A stretch of DNA of 64,000 bases from Rhexocercosporidium sp. MPI-PUGE-AT-0058 (Eukaryota > Ascomycota > Leotiomycetes > Helotiales): NCBI GenBank assembly GCA_020746875.1, contig JAGTJL010000028.1, forward strand, positions 1-64,000, read 5' to 3'. Both the position numbers and the translations under genes were made by a program. A model generated the notes under the pieces. The model was not told where the DNA came from, searched no databases, and was given only the letters and a program-made list of their open reading frames with translations. Shown piece after piece: positions 1-14,100 of this stretch; the stretch's first letter is position 1, and the number at the start of each line of letters is the position of its first letter.

Positions 1-3000
1 ATAATATTAAAAATAACGCTTTTAGCGGCAACTTAAAAGGCAAAGAACTTAAACGACTTATTAATAACTTTTTTATAATCTAAAGAAGCTCTGCGACTTT
101 AATTATAACTACTTTATTATTAAGACTGGCTTTATAAACTTTATAAGCTCTTTTACTTTTATGCTTGCTAGACTTTTAATAAAGCTTAATATTGTTAAAA
201 TTATTAGCTTTATTTTATTATAATTACTAAAAATACTTATAAACGATATTTTAATTATTAATAAAAAAAAAGAAAAACAAAAGCAGCAGTAATACTTATA
301 ATAAAACATATTTAATTATAATTAAGGCAGTAGTATTTAAAAAGCTTTAATATAAGAGCTTAAGCCGCCTTTTAAGCTTTACCGGCTTATATAACACTTA
401 TTTAGCTTATATACCTTTAATTTATATTATATTTACCTCTAAAGTAAAAGGGACTTAACCTTATTAATATAAATTATATAATATTATTTTAAGCTTAAGT
501 TACTTCCGTTTAAGCTTTTAATTAATACGACTTACGCTAAAATAATATAAACTTATTAAAACTTTTATATTATACGGAATAAATAAAGTTTTAAATAATT
601 ATTATTATAAACTTATTTTAATAATATAACGTTTTAATAACTTATATTTTAAGTTATACGACTTATTACGGACTTTATTAAAGGACTTTCTTATTTTATA
701 ATAACTTAAGTTATATTAACTTTAAGTACTTTTAATTACTTATATTTTAATAAGAATAATATTATTAAGTTTTTTAAGACTTTAAAATAACTCTTTACGG
801 CTCGAGGCATTATAAATAACGCCGAAAAGAAATAATACGTTATAAATTATTATACTTTTAAAATAAATTAAAATATTAAATAACTTTCCGACTTTTTAAT
901 AGTATTTATTAAAAATTAATTAAAGAAATTATAAAAAAATATTAAACGTTTAACTTTAAATAATATTATTATATTTTTTAAAATTTAAAAAAAATATTTA
1001 ATAACTTTAAATATATTATAAAAAATACTTTTAAATCTTAATTTTAATAATTCCTTCGAGACCGTAAAGAAGTTAGTCGAATTTATATATAAAAGAAAAT
1101 TATTATAAAATAATAAATAATTATAAAGTTTTTAATAGTTTTATTTAAGTATTTAAAGCGAAAAGCCGAAACTTTTATAAAAAATAATAATACTTTTAAT
1201 ATAAAAAATATATAATCTTTTAATAAAATATATATTAAAATAAAAGGCTTATTTTAAGTCGAGCGAGAAATTAATACGTTAATTAAAAAAGAAGTATTAT
1301 TTATACGAATTACTTAGGCCGACTGTCTTCAATTTAAGTCGAGTAATAATAAAATTCCTTTTTTAATAGTATAATTTAAAAGGCTTAATCTTATAACTTA
1401 TCTTAAGCTTATAAAGTATAAAAATAATTCTTTAACTTAAGAAATTAATAACGTTTTTAAAAAGAGTTCGATGCTTTATTTTAAATTAAATTAAGAAAAG
1501 TATATTTAAAAAGAAGTTATTTTTATTATCGAGAAACTAACTCGTAATATTAATTAAGTTATAAAACGAGATATTAATATAATTATAAAAGAATTAAATA
1601 ATTTATATATTTTATACGTTATTATAAAGAAAAGAAAGAATTTAAAATTAATAGCCGAAATTAAGACTTTATTTATTTACGAGTTAATTATATACCTCGA
1701 AGAAGCTAAAGTATTTTATTAAGATTTTAAAATAAGCTTTAAATATAATCGACGTTTTAATATAAAAGACGATACAAGCACCGGATGCTTTTTTTATTTT
1801 AATAAGCCGATTCCGAGTATTAGACTTTAAGGATTTTATAAATATTAAAATTAATATTACGAGTTTAAAAAGTAATTTAATTTAGGAATTATTTATAAAA
1901 ATAAAAATAATTATATTTATATAAGCTTTTAAAAAGAAGGAATAAAAGCTTAAGCGATTTAATTTCCTTAAAATAAATTAAAAAAAAGTCTTTATTTTAT
2001 AAATAATTAATATAAAAAAAGACTTAAATTTAAAGTAAAAAGAAAAAGTAATTTAAAAAAAGCTTTAAGAAGTTTAAAAAGCCCTTTTAATTTAATAAAA
2101 TATTATATTAAAATTAATTTTAAAAGGATTAATATTAAAAATAAGTTAAAAGCCTTAAGATTATTTAAATATTCTTATTATTTGACTTTTTAATATAATA
2201 AGATTAATTAACATTTAAAACGTATTTATTACTTTTAATTTAAAAGAAATAAATAATAACTTTAAAATAATACTTATAAAAATAAAATAATAAAGTATTA
2301 CTACTTTTAAAATAATAATAAAAGCCAAATTATATATAACCGAAACTTTATTTTAAAAACGTTTTAAAGTTTAAGTTAATTATAAAAGATTAAAAGTTCG
2401 CGAAGAAATCAAGAATGCTGTTAAATTTTAAAAGCTTATAAACGTAAACTTTTTAATTAAAGTATTTAAAGTAAAACCTACTTAGATTATTATAAGAGAT
2501 AATAATGAAAATATTATTTTTAAGAAATTAAAAGAAGTTACTTTAGTAATAAATCGAAAAGGATTAATTATTATTAAATTACCTTTTATAAAGATTATTT
2601 AAAAACGCGCTAAAAATAACTTACTTATTATTATTAAGGCGACTTTAAGTCGACCTCGCGTATATTAAGCGTTATTACGGAATAATTACACGCTAAATAA
2701 TACGTTAAATAAGTTTTTTATTTAAAAAGAGCTCTTTGAAAACTTAACTTTAAAAGAAATTCTTATTTTAATCGACTTACTAAAGATAAGTCGATTAAAG
2801 ATTATTAATTAAGAGATTTAGGACTAAATTATTATTATTAATATTAAGATTGTAAAATATATAAAAGCTCTTTAAGATTATAATTAAAAAAAGAATAATA
2901 TTATATTTTAACGCCTTTTATTACTTTAAGTTAATACTTTAGATTTTATATTAAAAGAACTGCGAGCTTCGCGACAGCTTAAACGTATTTTCCTTAAATA

Positions 3001-4400
3001 AAAATAACGAATTATTACTTATTTTACCGTGTCTCGAGCTAGACTTACGTATAAGTTTTAAGTTTAATAAAAGAAATAAAAATATTAAGTCTTTTTAATA
3101 TAAAAAATACTAATTTAATAATTAACTTTTTAATTATTATTAATTTAATTCCTTTCTTTAATTTAATATTTATAATCTTAACTACTATTTTAATAATATT
3201 TTAAAAGTAATAGTTTTAAAAGGAAAACTTAAAGTCGACTTATTATTAACTATTAAAATTTACTTAATCGACATATCTTAAAAACCGAGTTATAAGTAAT
3301 ACTTTTTAACGCCGAAGTATATAATTATTATATTTAAAAAGACAAGACTTAATAATATTTAAGTTACTCTTAATTCCGGCGTAAAAGTTAATTATATATT
3401 TTATAATATTATTATTTAATTAAAAGTCCTTATTATAAAAAGCAACTTTATAGCCTTAAAAAGTATTATAAGCGTAAAATCGCGATTTTTAAAATATACG
3501 GATAACGTCCGGTTATAATAAAAGATTATATTATTTTTATTAAGTTTTATATTATAAATATCTTAAGTATTAAAGTTATTTTTAAATTTTTATTCTTTTA
3601 AATTACACGCGTTTTATTTAAATATTTATTTAATATAAAAGCGGTTTAATTTACGTTAATTTATAAAATAAGACTACGCGATTAATTATTATTATTAAAA
3701 TAATTAAACTTATAAAGTACGCTAAAAGTATTAAAGCTACGAAGTCTGAAAGCCAAGTTAATAAAATATTATTAAATCCGGAATTAAATTACTTAAAGTC
3801 CGAAATTAACTCGGGAAATAATAACTAACTGTAATTAAAGCTTTATAATTAATACCGTCGAATGCTTTTTAAAGAATACTTCTTTTAAACTCGAGGACAA
3901 GCTTTTTTATAAAGCGGACGAAGAAACTTTTAATAATAAAAGCAATTCCTTTTTAAAAACGTCTTATATATTTTTATCGAATATATAAAGCGAGAATTTA
4001 TAATTTTAAAGACAGACTTTTATAATTACTTCTTTTATAAAACTTTATTAAAGCTTCTTTCGGCAAAGAACGTATATTTAATATTATATTAATTAAGAAA
4101 ATTAAGTTTATTTTTTAATTTATTATAAATTATAATATTTTATTAATAACGTTTTTATTTAGAAAACGTAAATAAGTTTCGTAAGTTTATATTATATATA
4201 AAATAAAAGATTAAAAGATTAAGCTTATAAATTAAATAAATAAAATAAGAAATACGCTTAAAAGCCGTGAAAACTAATATAAAGCTTTTAAAAAAAGAGA
4301 CTTTTTTTAAAAGTAAATTAAAAATATTAAGATATTTTATTCTTTTATTTTACCGGCTTTCTTTGCGGATTTAAGATTACGGAAGAGCGACTTATTACTT
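1..4400. other. AT-rich RIP-degraded block, no intact gene
   Basis: Very AT-rich sequence in which CpA and TpG are rare while TpA is abundant and CpG survives, the pattern left by RIP. No open frame of gene size exists. A weak zinc-knuckle-like stretch (C-F-F-Y-F-N-K-P, near 1785-1810, + strand) may be the gag of the gypsy element whose pol lies downstream, but stops interrupt it. I cannot place an LTR or the 5' end of that element here. Confidence 0.75.
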
Positions 4401-7400
4401 TAAACGTTAAAAATATATTATAATTAAAAGAAAAAGCTTTTTTAACGAAATTATATTAAATCGAGAAAGTGCTATTATATTTAATTAAATTAAGTATAAG
4501 AAATTCTATAAAGATATTTATTACTTATAATTATTAAATAATAAATTATAAAGCTTAATAAATATTATACTTTTTACTTTTTAAAGCGTTAGCTCTTAAA
4601 TCAGAAAAATAATAAAAATAAATTTAAACGTAAGGTTCTCGAACTCTTTAAGAAATTATATTATAACGCTTAATTTTAATTAAGAAAAAGGAATTAAAAA
4701 GTACTACTTAATTAACTCGGCAATTATACTTAATATAATTACTTTAAGAAACGCTAATTTACTTCTTTTATTAACGAATTTTCAAAAGAATTTATAAAGT
4801 ATTATATTATTAACTTAATAAATTTATACTTAAGTTATAATTAATAAGTATTATATTAAAGCAGTCGAGATATAACGGCTTTCTTTATACTTAATATTAA
4901 ATTAATCCGAAATACGACGTTACTTTAAGAAATTATAAATTTTATTACTTAATTCGTAAAAATAATTAATAAAATACTAAAAGATATTATGCCTTTTATT
5001 ATAATGCCGTTCTTAGACGACGTTAGCGTAAAAGGATTATATATAAATTATAATCGAAAGAAAGTATAATTTAAAATTCGCTAATTTATTCTTAAGCACC
5101 TTCTTAATTTTAATAAAATATTAAAACGCTTTAAGCGCGCTAAAGCTATTATAAGCCTTAAATCGCAGTTTTATCGTAATAATATAAACGTCGTCGGCTA
5201 TATATATAACTTATAAGAAAAAGAACTTTTAATTATATATTTAATTAAGGTATAAAAATAAAAAGAATTTAAGAACGTTATAAAAATTAAAGGATTTTTA
5301 AATTTAATTACTTACTTTTATATTTAAATTAAAGACTTTTGTTTATTAGCCGAGCTATTATACGATTTTATTAAAAAAGGAATTAAATTTATATAAAACT
5401 TTATAATTTATAATTAAATAATAAATTTATTTTAAGATATCTTATGCTTTTTCTTAATATTTTACAAAATCGATTATTTTAAAAGCGCTAGTGAAATCGT
5501 CGTTTTTATAGACTTTAATAAAATTAAATAAAGTAGTTTTTTTAATTAACGTAACCCGAAAAATAATAAGCTTAAATTAATAAAATATAAAAGCGGCTTT
5601 TAAATAAAAGCAAAATAAGATTATAACGTTATAAAAAAAGAATATAAAAATATATTTTTAATCCTTAAGAAGCTTAAGATTTAACTTATAAAAGTCTAAT
5701 TTATTATAAAAATTAATATAAATACTTTTATTCCTTAACTTAAAAGAATTACTTACGACTACTTTAATATAATACTTATTCGCTAGCTCGCCTAAATTAA
5801 GCTTTTCGACTTCGAAGTGCGTTATATTAAAAGTATTACGTATATAATAATAAATACTCTTTTAAAGAAATCTAAATATCTTGAAAATATTAAAGAAAAT
5901 ATCGAAAATAATAATAATAAAAATTAAATTTTAATTAAGCTTAATGCGGTTAGAATTTACTTAATAAAAGCAAAAAGCGCGGAAGACTTAACAAAAGAAT
6001 TAAAGACTTTCGATGACTTTAAGTTAATTCGAAGACGCGATATTTTTATTAATATAAAGCGAAAAGTCTAAGAATTACAAAATAAATCGAATAATTAAAT
6101 AATACTTAATAGCGACTCGAGTATAAATTAAAAGAGCGAGGCGGACTTATTAATATCTTTAAAATATTATAAGGAATATTATTAAAAAATAACTACTTAC
6201 TTAATTACGCTTAAGTCTCCGAAAAATATAAACTTAAAAGCTTTTTATATATTAAAAACAAAATATTATTATATAAAGTTTATAATTAACGTATTTAAAG
6301 ACTTTTATTAAAAGGCGCATTTATTAAACTCGTTATTAATATTAATAAAAATAAAGTATATATTTTACAAAGTTATTATAATAACTCCGGCTATAAAAGA
6401 AAAGAAAGCATATATTATTATATTTTCTAGCGCTATTTTTAAAAAAGCTATTTTAAAAACTCCGCGGAATTCGTTAAAATATATAATAAATATATATTAC
6501 GTAATATTAAGCGATAAAAAGACCTTATAGTTTTAATTACTTTAAATAAACTTATAGAAAAATAAGCGCTAAATATTACTTTTATATTAATACAAAATAA
6601 AAAGAAATATCTTATTATCGCCCGGAATAATATAAGTAATTAAGTCGAAGCTAAAGCGCTTGCTTCGAAAAAAGCTAAAAGTATTATTAATTTCATTTAA
6701 TAAGATATTATTTACTAATATAAATTATTTTAAAAGCTAATAGTCGATAAAAGTATAAAGAATATAAGCGAAGTCGTTAACTTATTAAATAAAATAAAAA
6801 TTCGACGAATTTAAATATTAGCTTATAACGCAAAAGCTAATAATATAATCGAGCGAAAATATAACTTTATTAAAAATACTTTTTTAAAAATAAGAAAAGA
6901 TTAAATAAATAACTTATTAGTAATTCTATTCGCTAACCGCATTATAATTTATAAACTTATAAGTTATACCCTTTTTTATATAATTTACGGCAAAGAATTA
7001 ATTTTCCTTATCGAAATACGTTATTTTATTTAAAAAAGCTTCTTTTTAAAAGATATTAAAAATATTAACGATTTAATTTATATTCGAACTTTTTAATATT
7101 AAATACGAAATAATAATATAAAAGAAGTTAAGCTTTAAAAGATACGCCGTAAATAAAAAAAAAAGAAGCTTTCGACGTAAAAAAAGATATTTAAAATAAA
7201 CTATTATAAATTAAAGACTTAATTCTTAAATACGACTTTATTTAAGAAATCGATATATTAAAAAGTAAAAAGCTTGACTTTCGGTAATTAAAACCTTACG
7301 AAATTTATAAAGCTTTTTTTAAAAAGAGCTATTATAAACTAAAAGAATTAAAAAACGATAATATACTCCTTTATAATACTTTTATAATTAATCGCTTTAA

Positions 7401-7470
7401 GCTATTTTATAAACGAGAGCGCTTTATTTATTATAAAGACGACGAGCTTTTAGCGACAACTTAATATAAT
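4400..7470 (+). mobile_element. Ty3/gypsy LTR retrotransposon relic, pol region
   Basis: A RIP-mutated pol is readable through many stop codons. The reverse transcriptase catalytic region MPFLDDVSVKG is at 5004-5036, preceded by a frame matching the gypsy palm. An integrase-like stretch starts near 6644 (VEAKALASKKAKSIINFI) and runs on through an ERKYNFI-type segment. A C-terminal stretch beginning KSKKLDFR near 7262 and ending in KDDELL near 7450 matches the end of fungal gypsy integrases. The order RT, RNase H, integrase is the Ty3/gypsy order. All frames are broken, mainly where CAA or CAG would become TAA or TAG, so the copy is dead. LTRs were not resolved; a C-run at 8275-8280 may be a boundary. 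Confidence 0.8.
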
Positions 7471-10400
7471 AATAATAAAAACTAACTTAAACCTAATCTT
7501 AAGGAGCGAAATTTATAAGACTTTAAAAATCTTAAAAAGCTTATAAGACAAGTTATATAAAACGATAAAATTATTATTAAAATACTTAAAAAGCTAACTC
7601 ACGCAGAATAAAGTCAATATCGAGTCGTTACTTACTCTTTTAATAAATAACTTAATTACTACGACTAATATTATTAATTACTCTTTATTATAATTTTCAT
7701 AACTCGTCGCTTAGCGTTATCGAACGCTAAATTATAGCGAAAACGTATCTTTTATATTTTATAAAAAGGACGAAGATTAAAATATAATAATAAAAGTATA
7801 TATTAAAATACTAAAAGCTCTTTCTTAAACGACGAAAAATCCCCTTAGCACTTCGAATATTATTTACGCTTATAAATACCTTTTAATTATATTTATAAAT
7901 CGTTCCGCAACGATAATATTAATATTTTAGTCGAGTTAAATAATATATTTGCAATAACTGCCTTTTGAATAATTTAATATTATTAACGCTAGACGTATAA
8001 GCTCGAAAGCTTATAAATATAATAATTATTAATATTTTATAAAACTAAAGAAGCCTTTAAGAAACTTAAAGAAAGTTTTAGCCTTATAAAATAATTTAAT
8101 TAAATTAAGTCGACTATAGCTTATATTATAAAAGAATAAAATTTAATTAAGTATTTACTTTTTATTAAATCTTATAAAAAATTAAATAATAAATTAAACG
8201 AAGTTCTTTTAATAAGCTATTCCGAAATATTAATAATCTTAATATATTAATAAGCTAAGCGCTAAAAAATAATAACCCCCCGAAATACACTGCCGAAATA
8301 AGCTTATATAATAAGTTCTTAAAAGTAGTCGAAGACTAAAAATTCTTTTTTAATATTACTTAAATACTTTATAATAAAAAAGATTTATTTTAATTAAAAT
8401 AGCTCTTAAGACTATAATAAATAAGCTATTAATTTAAAAAGAAAATATATAATAATTAAAAGATTATACGTAATTAAACGACTTAAATTTTAAAAAAGCT
8501 TATAAAATTAAATAAATAAAATTAATTTATATATTTAAATAAATAATAAAGCGCGCGATAAGTTATAAGTTATTATAAAGGAAATAAGTTACTGTAATTG
8601 CCTTATATTAATAATAAAAATCGTTAAATTTATTATTAATAATATAAAAGATTTATTTAAATTTTAATAATTTTAATATAACGTACTTAAAAACGGAGCC
8701 TAATACTTTAAGACCGTACCGGTTAAGCTAAAAATAAATAAAATAAATATAATTAATAAATTGTAAATCTCTAGTTTTTTTATATTTTTCTTACGCCTTT
8801 AACCCTTTATATTATAAGTGCTTTATTCTTAATTAAACTATTAATCCTCGGAAATCAGCGGTCGAATTATTATAAACTTAAAGTTTAACGTAAAAGTTAT
8901 TATTAAATTTTATAAGTTCTCTCGATCGACGGCTGTTAAGTCTAGGCCTTTACGTTACTTAAGTATTAATAATAATAACTTAATTAAAAGCAAAAGTATA
9001 AAATAGCGGATTAAATACCGTAATAAGCCGAGTTTATCTTAAGTTATTTTAAGTAATATATCGAAATATTAAAGTAATAATAATTATTTCCTTAGAGTTT
9101 CGGTTAATTAATTCGAAAATAATAAAATAAGTAAAACTATTCCGTGCGAAGGGAGATTTTAATTAGTTTAAATTATACGTCTCTTTTTTAGCTGTTCCGA
9201 AATCTCGCTTATCGGAATTTAAATATTATTATTATAATTCCGTTATAATAATAATTTTATAAAAGACTTAAGCGAGTAAATAATGCTTTATTATAAGCAT
9301 TTAAGCTATTCACAAGTATTCTTTTAATTTTGTCTTTATAAAGCTGTCTTTTATTAAGTAAATTAATTAGACTTTAAGTTAAGAGCTTCTTTTAGCTAAA
9401 TATTAGTCTTTAAATTCTTAAACTAAAAATATTAATCGACTAAGAAAAATTATTATTACTTCCGCTTTTAAAATATATTTACTTCTTCTTAAAACTTAAA
9501 ATCCGGCTTAACTTATACCGGCTTATAAAAGTATTTAAGGTATATTTTTATTACTTTTAAAATTATTATAAAATTATATTAATATAAAGTTCTTTAAAAA
9601 AGAACTTTACTTTTAAATAAAAGGAGTTACTTTAATAAAAAAAGACTTCCGAAAAGCTCGATATTATCGATTCAAAAGTTACTTATAATATAATTAATAA
9701 AAGCTTAAAATAAGTAACGAAATTAAAAATACTTCTTATTTTAATAAGGTAATTAAAGCTACGCTTTTATTTTAAGTCTTTAAATTATATTAAAAAATTA
9801 TTAAGATTTAAAAATTAACGATATTAAATAAGAGGGAATTTACTTTTAATTTCTTATTCTTTTTAATTAATTAATAATAAAAAGTAAATTAAAAGAAAGC
9901 GATAATAAAAGCGGTTTAAAATAACTTATAGCTTATTAAAGCTTTAAGAGTTATTCTCGAGAAGCTTTTATTTATAATTTGTCGCTAAGAAAAAAAAGAA
10001 ACCGCGAGAAAGATTAAGCAACTCGAAGTTAATATATAAAGTATAATATTTCTTTTTTTTCTTTTTTTAAATATAATAAATCTCAGCCGCTTATAATAAT
10101 TTATTTATTTATTAAAAAATAATAAAAAAATATAATAAAAAGTTATTAAAATATTATTAACGCTTTTATTTAATATAATAACCGTTAAAATAAAAAAAGG
10201 AAAAATCACTTAAAGCTGACTTTATTATTATTTAATATTAACTTATTAAAGAAATAAAAATAAAAATAAAACTTAATTAAGTTAGCAAAAGAAATACTTT
10301 AATTAACTTCTTTTTACTTCTTTATTATACTTCGAACCTTAAAGGTAAAAAGACCGTTTTTTAATTACTTATTTACTTTTAATCTTATACATTTATATAT

Positions 10401-11164
10401 TTTTACTTCTTTAATATATTTTTAATATATTTCCTTTTATTTTTAATAACGATTAAAAGATTAAAAAGGTTTATAAAAGATTTATTAAAATAAAAGTATA
10501 AGGAAAAAGCGGGGTCGTTAAAAATACGCTAGCTTAAAATATTAAAAAAATATCGACGAATTTAACGCGTTATAAAGATTAATTTTTATTTTATAAAGAA
10601 AGTTAATTTCTACGCTATAAAAGAAAGAGTCGGAAACTTATTTAAAATATTAATTATACGCCGATTTGTTTTAAAAGAATTACTTTAATTTTATTAAAGT
10701 TAAAGTTTATTTAAATATAATATTCAAAAAGGCAAATTTAAGCGATAAAAATAATACGATAAGTATTAAGAAGTATAAAAAGACGCGTAAAGCCTCTTTA
10801 AGAGTATTATAAAAAAAAATAAAGTTATTAAAAAGAAAAAAAAAAAAAAGTAATAAAGTAAAAGATAATATTTAAGAGTGCTAAGCGAGACAATTATTTA
10901 CTTTTAAAGGTAAGGTATAAGTCACCTAATACTTATCTGTCTTTACTTAAACATATTTTCCTTTAAGTATTTAAAGCTTTAAAGCTATAATATTAATTCT
11001 TACTTCTTTACTCGAGGTCGAGTATAAGTTTTCTAAGGAAAGGACACATATAATAAGGTTAACCTTAGAAATCCATTTATTACGTGATTAAGCTGCCATT
11101 TGCTGTATTTAAAGTAGCCTTTAAGGCAATATCCTTTAATAAAAACAACGATTTTTATTATTAT
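7471..11164. other. AT-rich RIP-degraded intergenic block
   Basis: Continuous AT-rich sequence with no open frame and no protein similarity that I can read. It includes A-rich purine tracts around 10800-10860 and a short T-rich run near 10055. It probably contains the 3' end of the gypsy relic to its left and other decayed repeats, but nothing can be assigned. Confidence 0.6.
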
Positions 11165-11328
11165 AGCTTTTCCTTCTTATTTAAATTATACTTTTCTCGT
11201 CTTTTAATAAATTATACTTCTTATATATATAATATCTTTAGTATTCGTTAAATGAGTATTTCCTACGTTTACCCTCCGGTACTTATTTTATTACCCTTTT
11301 ATTATGTGCTTAGTATTTTCCCCTCTAC
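11165..11328. repeat. Dispersed repeat, copy 1 (matches 41077-41243)
   Basis: About 165 bp here align with the segment near 41077-41243. Both share the core TATTTCCTACGTTTACCCTC and end at a TTTTCCCCTC tract. Differences are mostly C/T and G/A. The tract would read as a polypurine tract on the - strand, so this may be an LTR end of the - strand gypsy element to its right. The LTR assignment is inference. Confidence 0.65.
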
Positions 11329-11339
11329 ATTATAAAAAG

Positions 11340-14100
11340 CTTAATTTTAACGTCGATAATACGGCAGAATTCTTTTTAAAAGAAGAAAACAAATTAAGCG
11401 CCGCGGTTAAATATAATCGTCTTCGGAGTATATCCAAATCAGTAAATTTATTAAATAAATAATTAAATAATATTACGAGCGTTAATATCTTAATAATAAG
11501 GAATTATAACCGAATCCTTTTCGAGGCGGTTAATAAATATTAAGATTCGGTCAAAACCGTGCTTATCTTTTAGGAAATCCTTATAATTTATATATAAGTG
11601 TTATATAAAGTATATAAGAATAAGTAAAAGATATAAGAACTCTTATTACTTAGTTTATTTAAAGTAAGAATATTAATAAGCTCTGTAATTTCTTATATAC
11701 CGAAAGCAATCCGAACTTATTCCGAATTAGTAATACTTAAAAGTAAAAAGCTAATAAGTCTTCTTTTTATTAAGATATATTATAAATAACTAGTCGTAGG
11801 CTTCTCGGATTAATTTAATATATAACGAGGTATTCCTTTATATATATAAACATTCTTTAAAGCATAAGAGTTCGTTTCTTATTATATAATTTTTAAGTAA
11901 AGACTTCCGTTCTTTAGTAAAAGACTTATAATTATTTTAATAGAGCTTTTTAATAAGGTAAAATAAGCTTTTAAATAGCTTTAAAGTTAAATCGTTAATG
12001 ACGTCTTCCGCTTTCGAGAAGAGAAAATAAAATAAAAATAACGTTAGTTATAAACTCATTTATTAATTCCGCGTTGATTTTAAGGTTAAGGCAATTAGGC
12101 GCAAATAAGATTTTAAATCGGCTATTTAATTTTACTTTTTTTTTTAAATTTTTAAGTTTTGCTCTCTTTAGCTGAGAATATTAACTTTTTAATTCTGTTT
12201 ATTTAGCGTATATATAATCTAAAAATTAAAGTCGGATAAGAATTCTATCCATCGAGCTTGCTTATTTATAAGGATTTTTATTATTATAAAATATTCTAAG
12301 GATCGATAGTCCGAATATACTCCGAGTCTAATCTAAATGAATATAAATTTAAGACGTTATTTATAGAACGATTCTATAATAGCATAAAGTTTTTTATTAT
12401 GGATTTCCTAATTAGGCTTATAGTTATTTAAGACGTAAAAATAAAATCTTAGGAGGTATTATAATTTGTTAGCGTATTATTAAAAGACCACGCCTGTAAT
12501 TACTTTATTAAAACCGTCAGTTTTTAGTTACGTCGGCAAATCGGAATTAAAATAGTAAATCTTTTATATAATTAATAATTAATTCCGTAATTCTTTAAAG
12601 GCTTTCTCGCATTCTTCCGTTTAATTTCAAGGAATTGTAAGTTAGATAAAGGTCGAGAGAAGCTTTGCGATAAGTCTAAAGTTGCGAATGAATTATTAAT
12701 AAAAGCCGTAAAACCTTAAAAAAGACTTTATTATTATAATAATCTTAAGATATTTTTAATTACGTAGCGGCTTTACTTTCTTTAGATTTGCTTTAACTCC
12801 TTTTATAATTATTATATAACTTAAGTATTTAATATAAGTAATATAAAATTCACATTTCTTAATATTAACTTATAAACTAATTTCTATAAGTCGTCTTAAA
12901 ACTATTCTAACGTATTCTTTATATTTTTCTATCGATTCCAAGTAAATTAAGATATTATTAAAATATATTATATAAAAGTCGTTTAAATAGTTTAATAATA
13001 CGTTATTTATATAACGTTAATAAGTGTTTAATCCGTTATAAAGTCCGAAAGATAATACTTTATATTTATAAGTTTTATACCTTATGCGGAAGGTTATATA
13101 TTCTTTTGACTCGGGGTCTATTTAAATGCGATTAAATACAGCCTAAATATCGAGTTTAATAAATACTTTAGCTTTCGATATGCGGGAGAGGAGCTCGTCG
13201 ATTCTCGGTATAAGGTATAAGTCCTTTCGCGTTAACGTATTTAGACGATAATAATTAATATAAAAACGTAATTTTCTATTATTATTTTTTATAAAAAGAA
13301 TAAGAAAGGCGAAGGAACTTTAACTTATCTCGATAAACTCTTTATTAAGGTTTTTTAAGAAGTATTCTTTTAATACTTTTAACTCCTTTATTAATTAACG
13401 ATATAAAAGAGAATAAGAATTAAGTAATAAAGCTTTTAATTAAATTTTATAATTATAATATCGATGAGGTAATAAAATATTTAACTTTATTTTAGAAAAT
13501 GCTTTTTTAAGAAATTAATATTATTTTGAAAGCTTTTCGGTTATAATCCGGAAAGTATTCGGATCCTTTTTTTATATCTTTCTTATAAGACTCGGTCTAT
13601 TTTATAAATATTAATTATAAAGAATTCAGTATTCTTATTTTTATATTAAAATAAAATACGTTTGCGTTAATTTTATAAATAAAAAAAGAAGTTTTTTATA
13701 AAGTTGCAATAAGTTCCGGGCGATAGCGTAGTCGTAAACGAGGCTTTTTTGCTTTTAGTTTTCCGACTGGCTTTAATAATAAGAGTTCCGGAGCTGTTTT
13801 TAGTTTTAGTCTTTTAAAAGGATTCTTTAATAACGTCGATATTTATATATAATTAATAGCGAATTAGTAATGCCGTTATCTTCGATTAATTTAATTCATA
13901 ATCGTATTATATCGGTTAATATTTAGTTAATAATAACTAATAGTTTTTGCTTTAACTTTAATAAAGAGTAATATAACTAACTCTTTTGTTTAACAGGGAG
14001 TTCGTAAGTATACGGAGGGCTATATAAGACGGTTATTAACCAAATTGAGTTTAACGTGGAAGCGTTTTATTTATTTAACGTTAATTATTATATTTTAGTT
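11340..14100 (-). mobile_element. Ty3/gypsy LTR retrotransposon relic, pol region, reverse strand
   Basis: Read on the - strand, the domains appear in gypsy order. An N-Y-Y-R-L-N-T-L-T segment (13230-13268) corresponds to the gypsy D-Y-R-x-L-N motif. A K-V-F-I-K-L-D-I segment lies around 13150-13180. YKVLSFGLYNGL (13028-13070) matches the conserved M-P-F-G-L region. At 12936-12978 the catalytic motif reads Y-F-N-N in place of Y-L-D-D, as expected if GAC became AAC by RIP. An RNase H tail containing SLEYF and [13 protein letters not shown] lies at about 12190-12320. An integrase zinc-binding start (IREAYD) is near 11800. Stops are frequent, so the copy is inactive. Confidence 0.85.

Noticed and set aside
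18..7466. Near-identical 18-mers GCTTTTAGCGGCAACTTA (18-35) and its variant at 7449-7466
   Set aside because: Too short to claim an LTR pair in AT-rich sequence. The flanks do not align.
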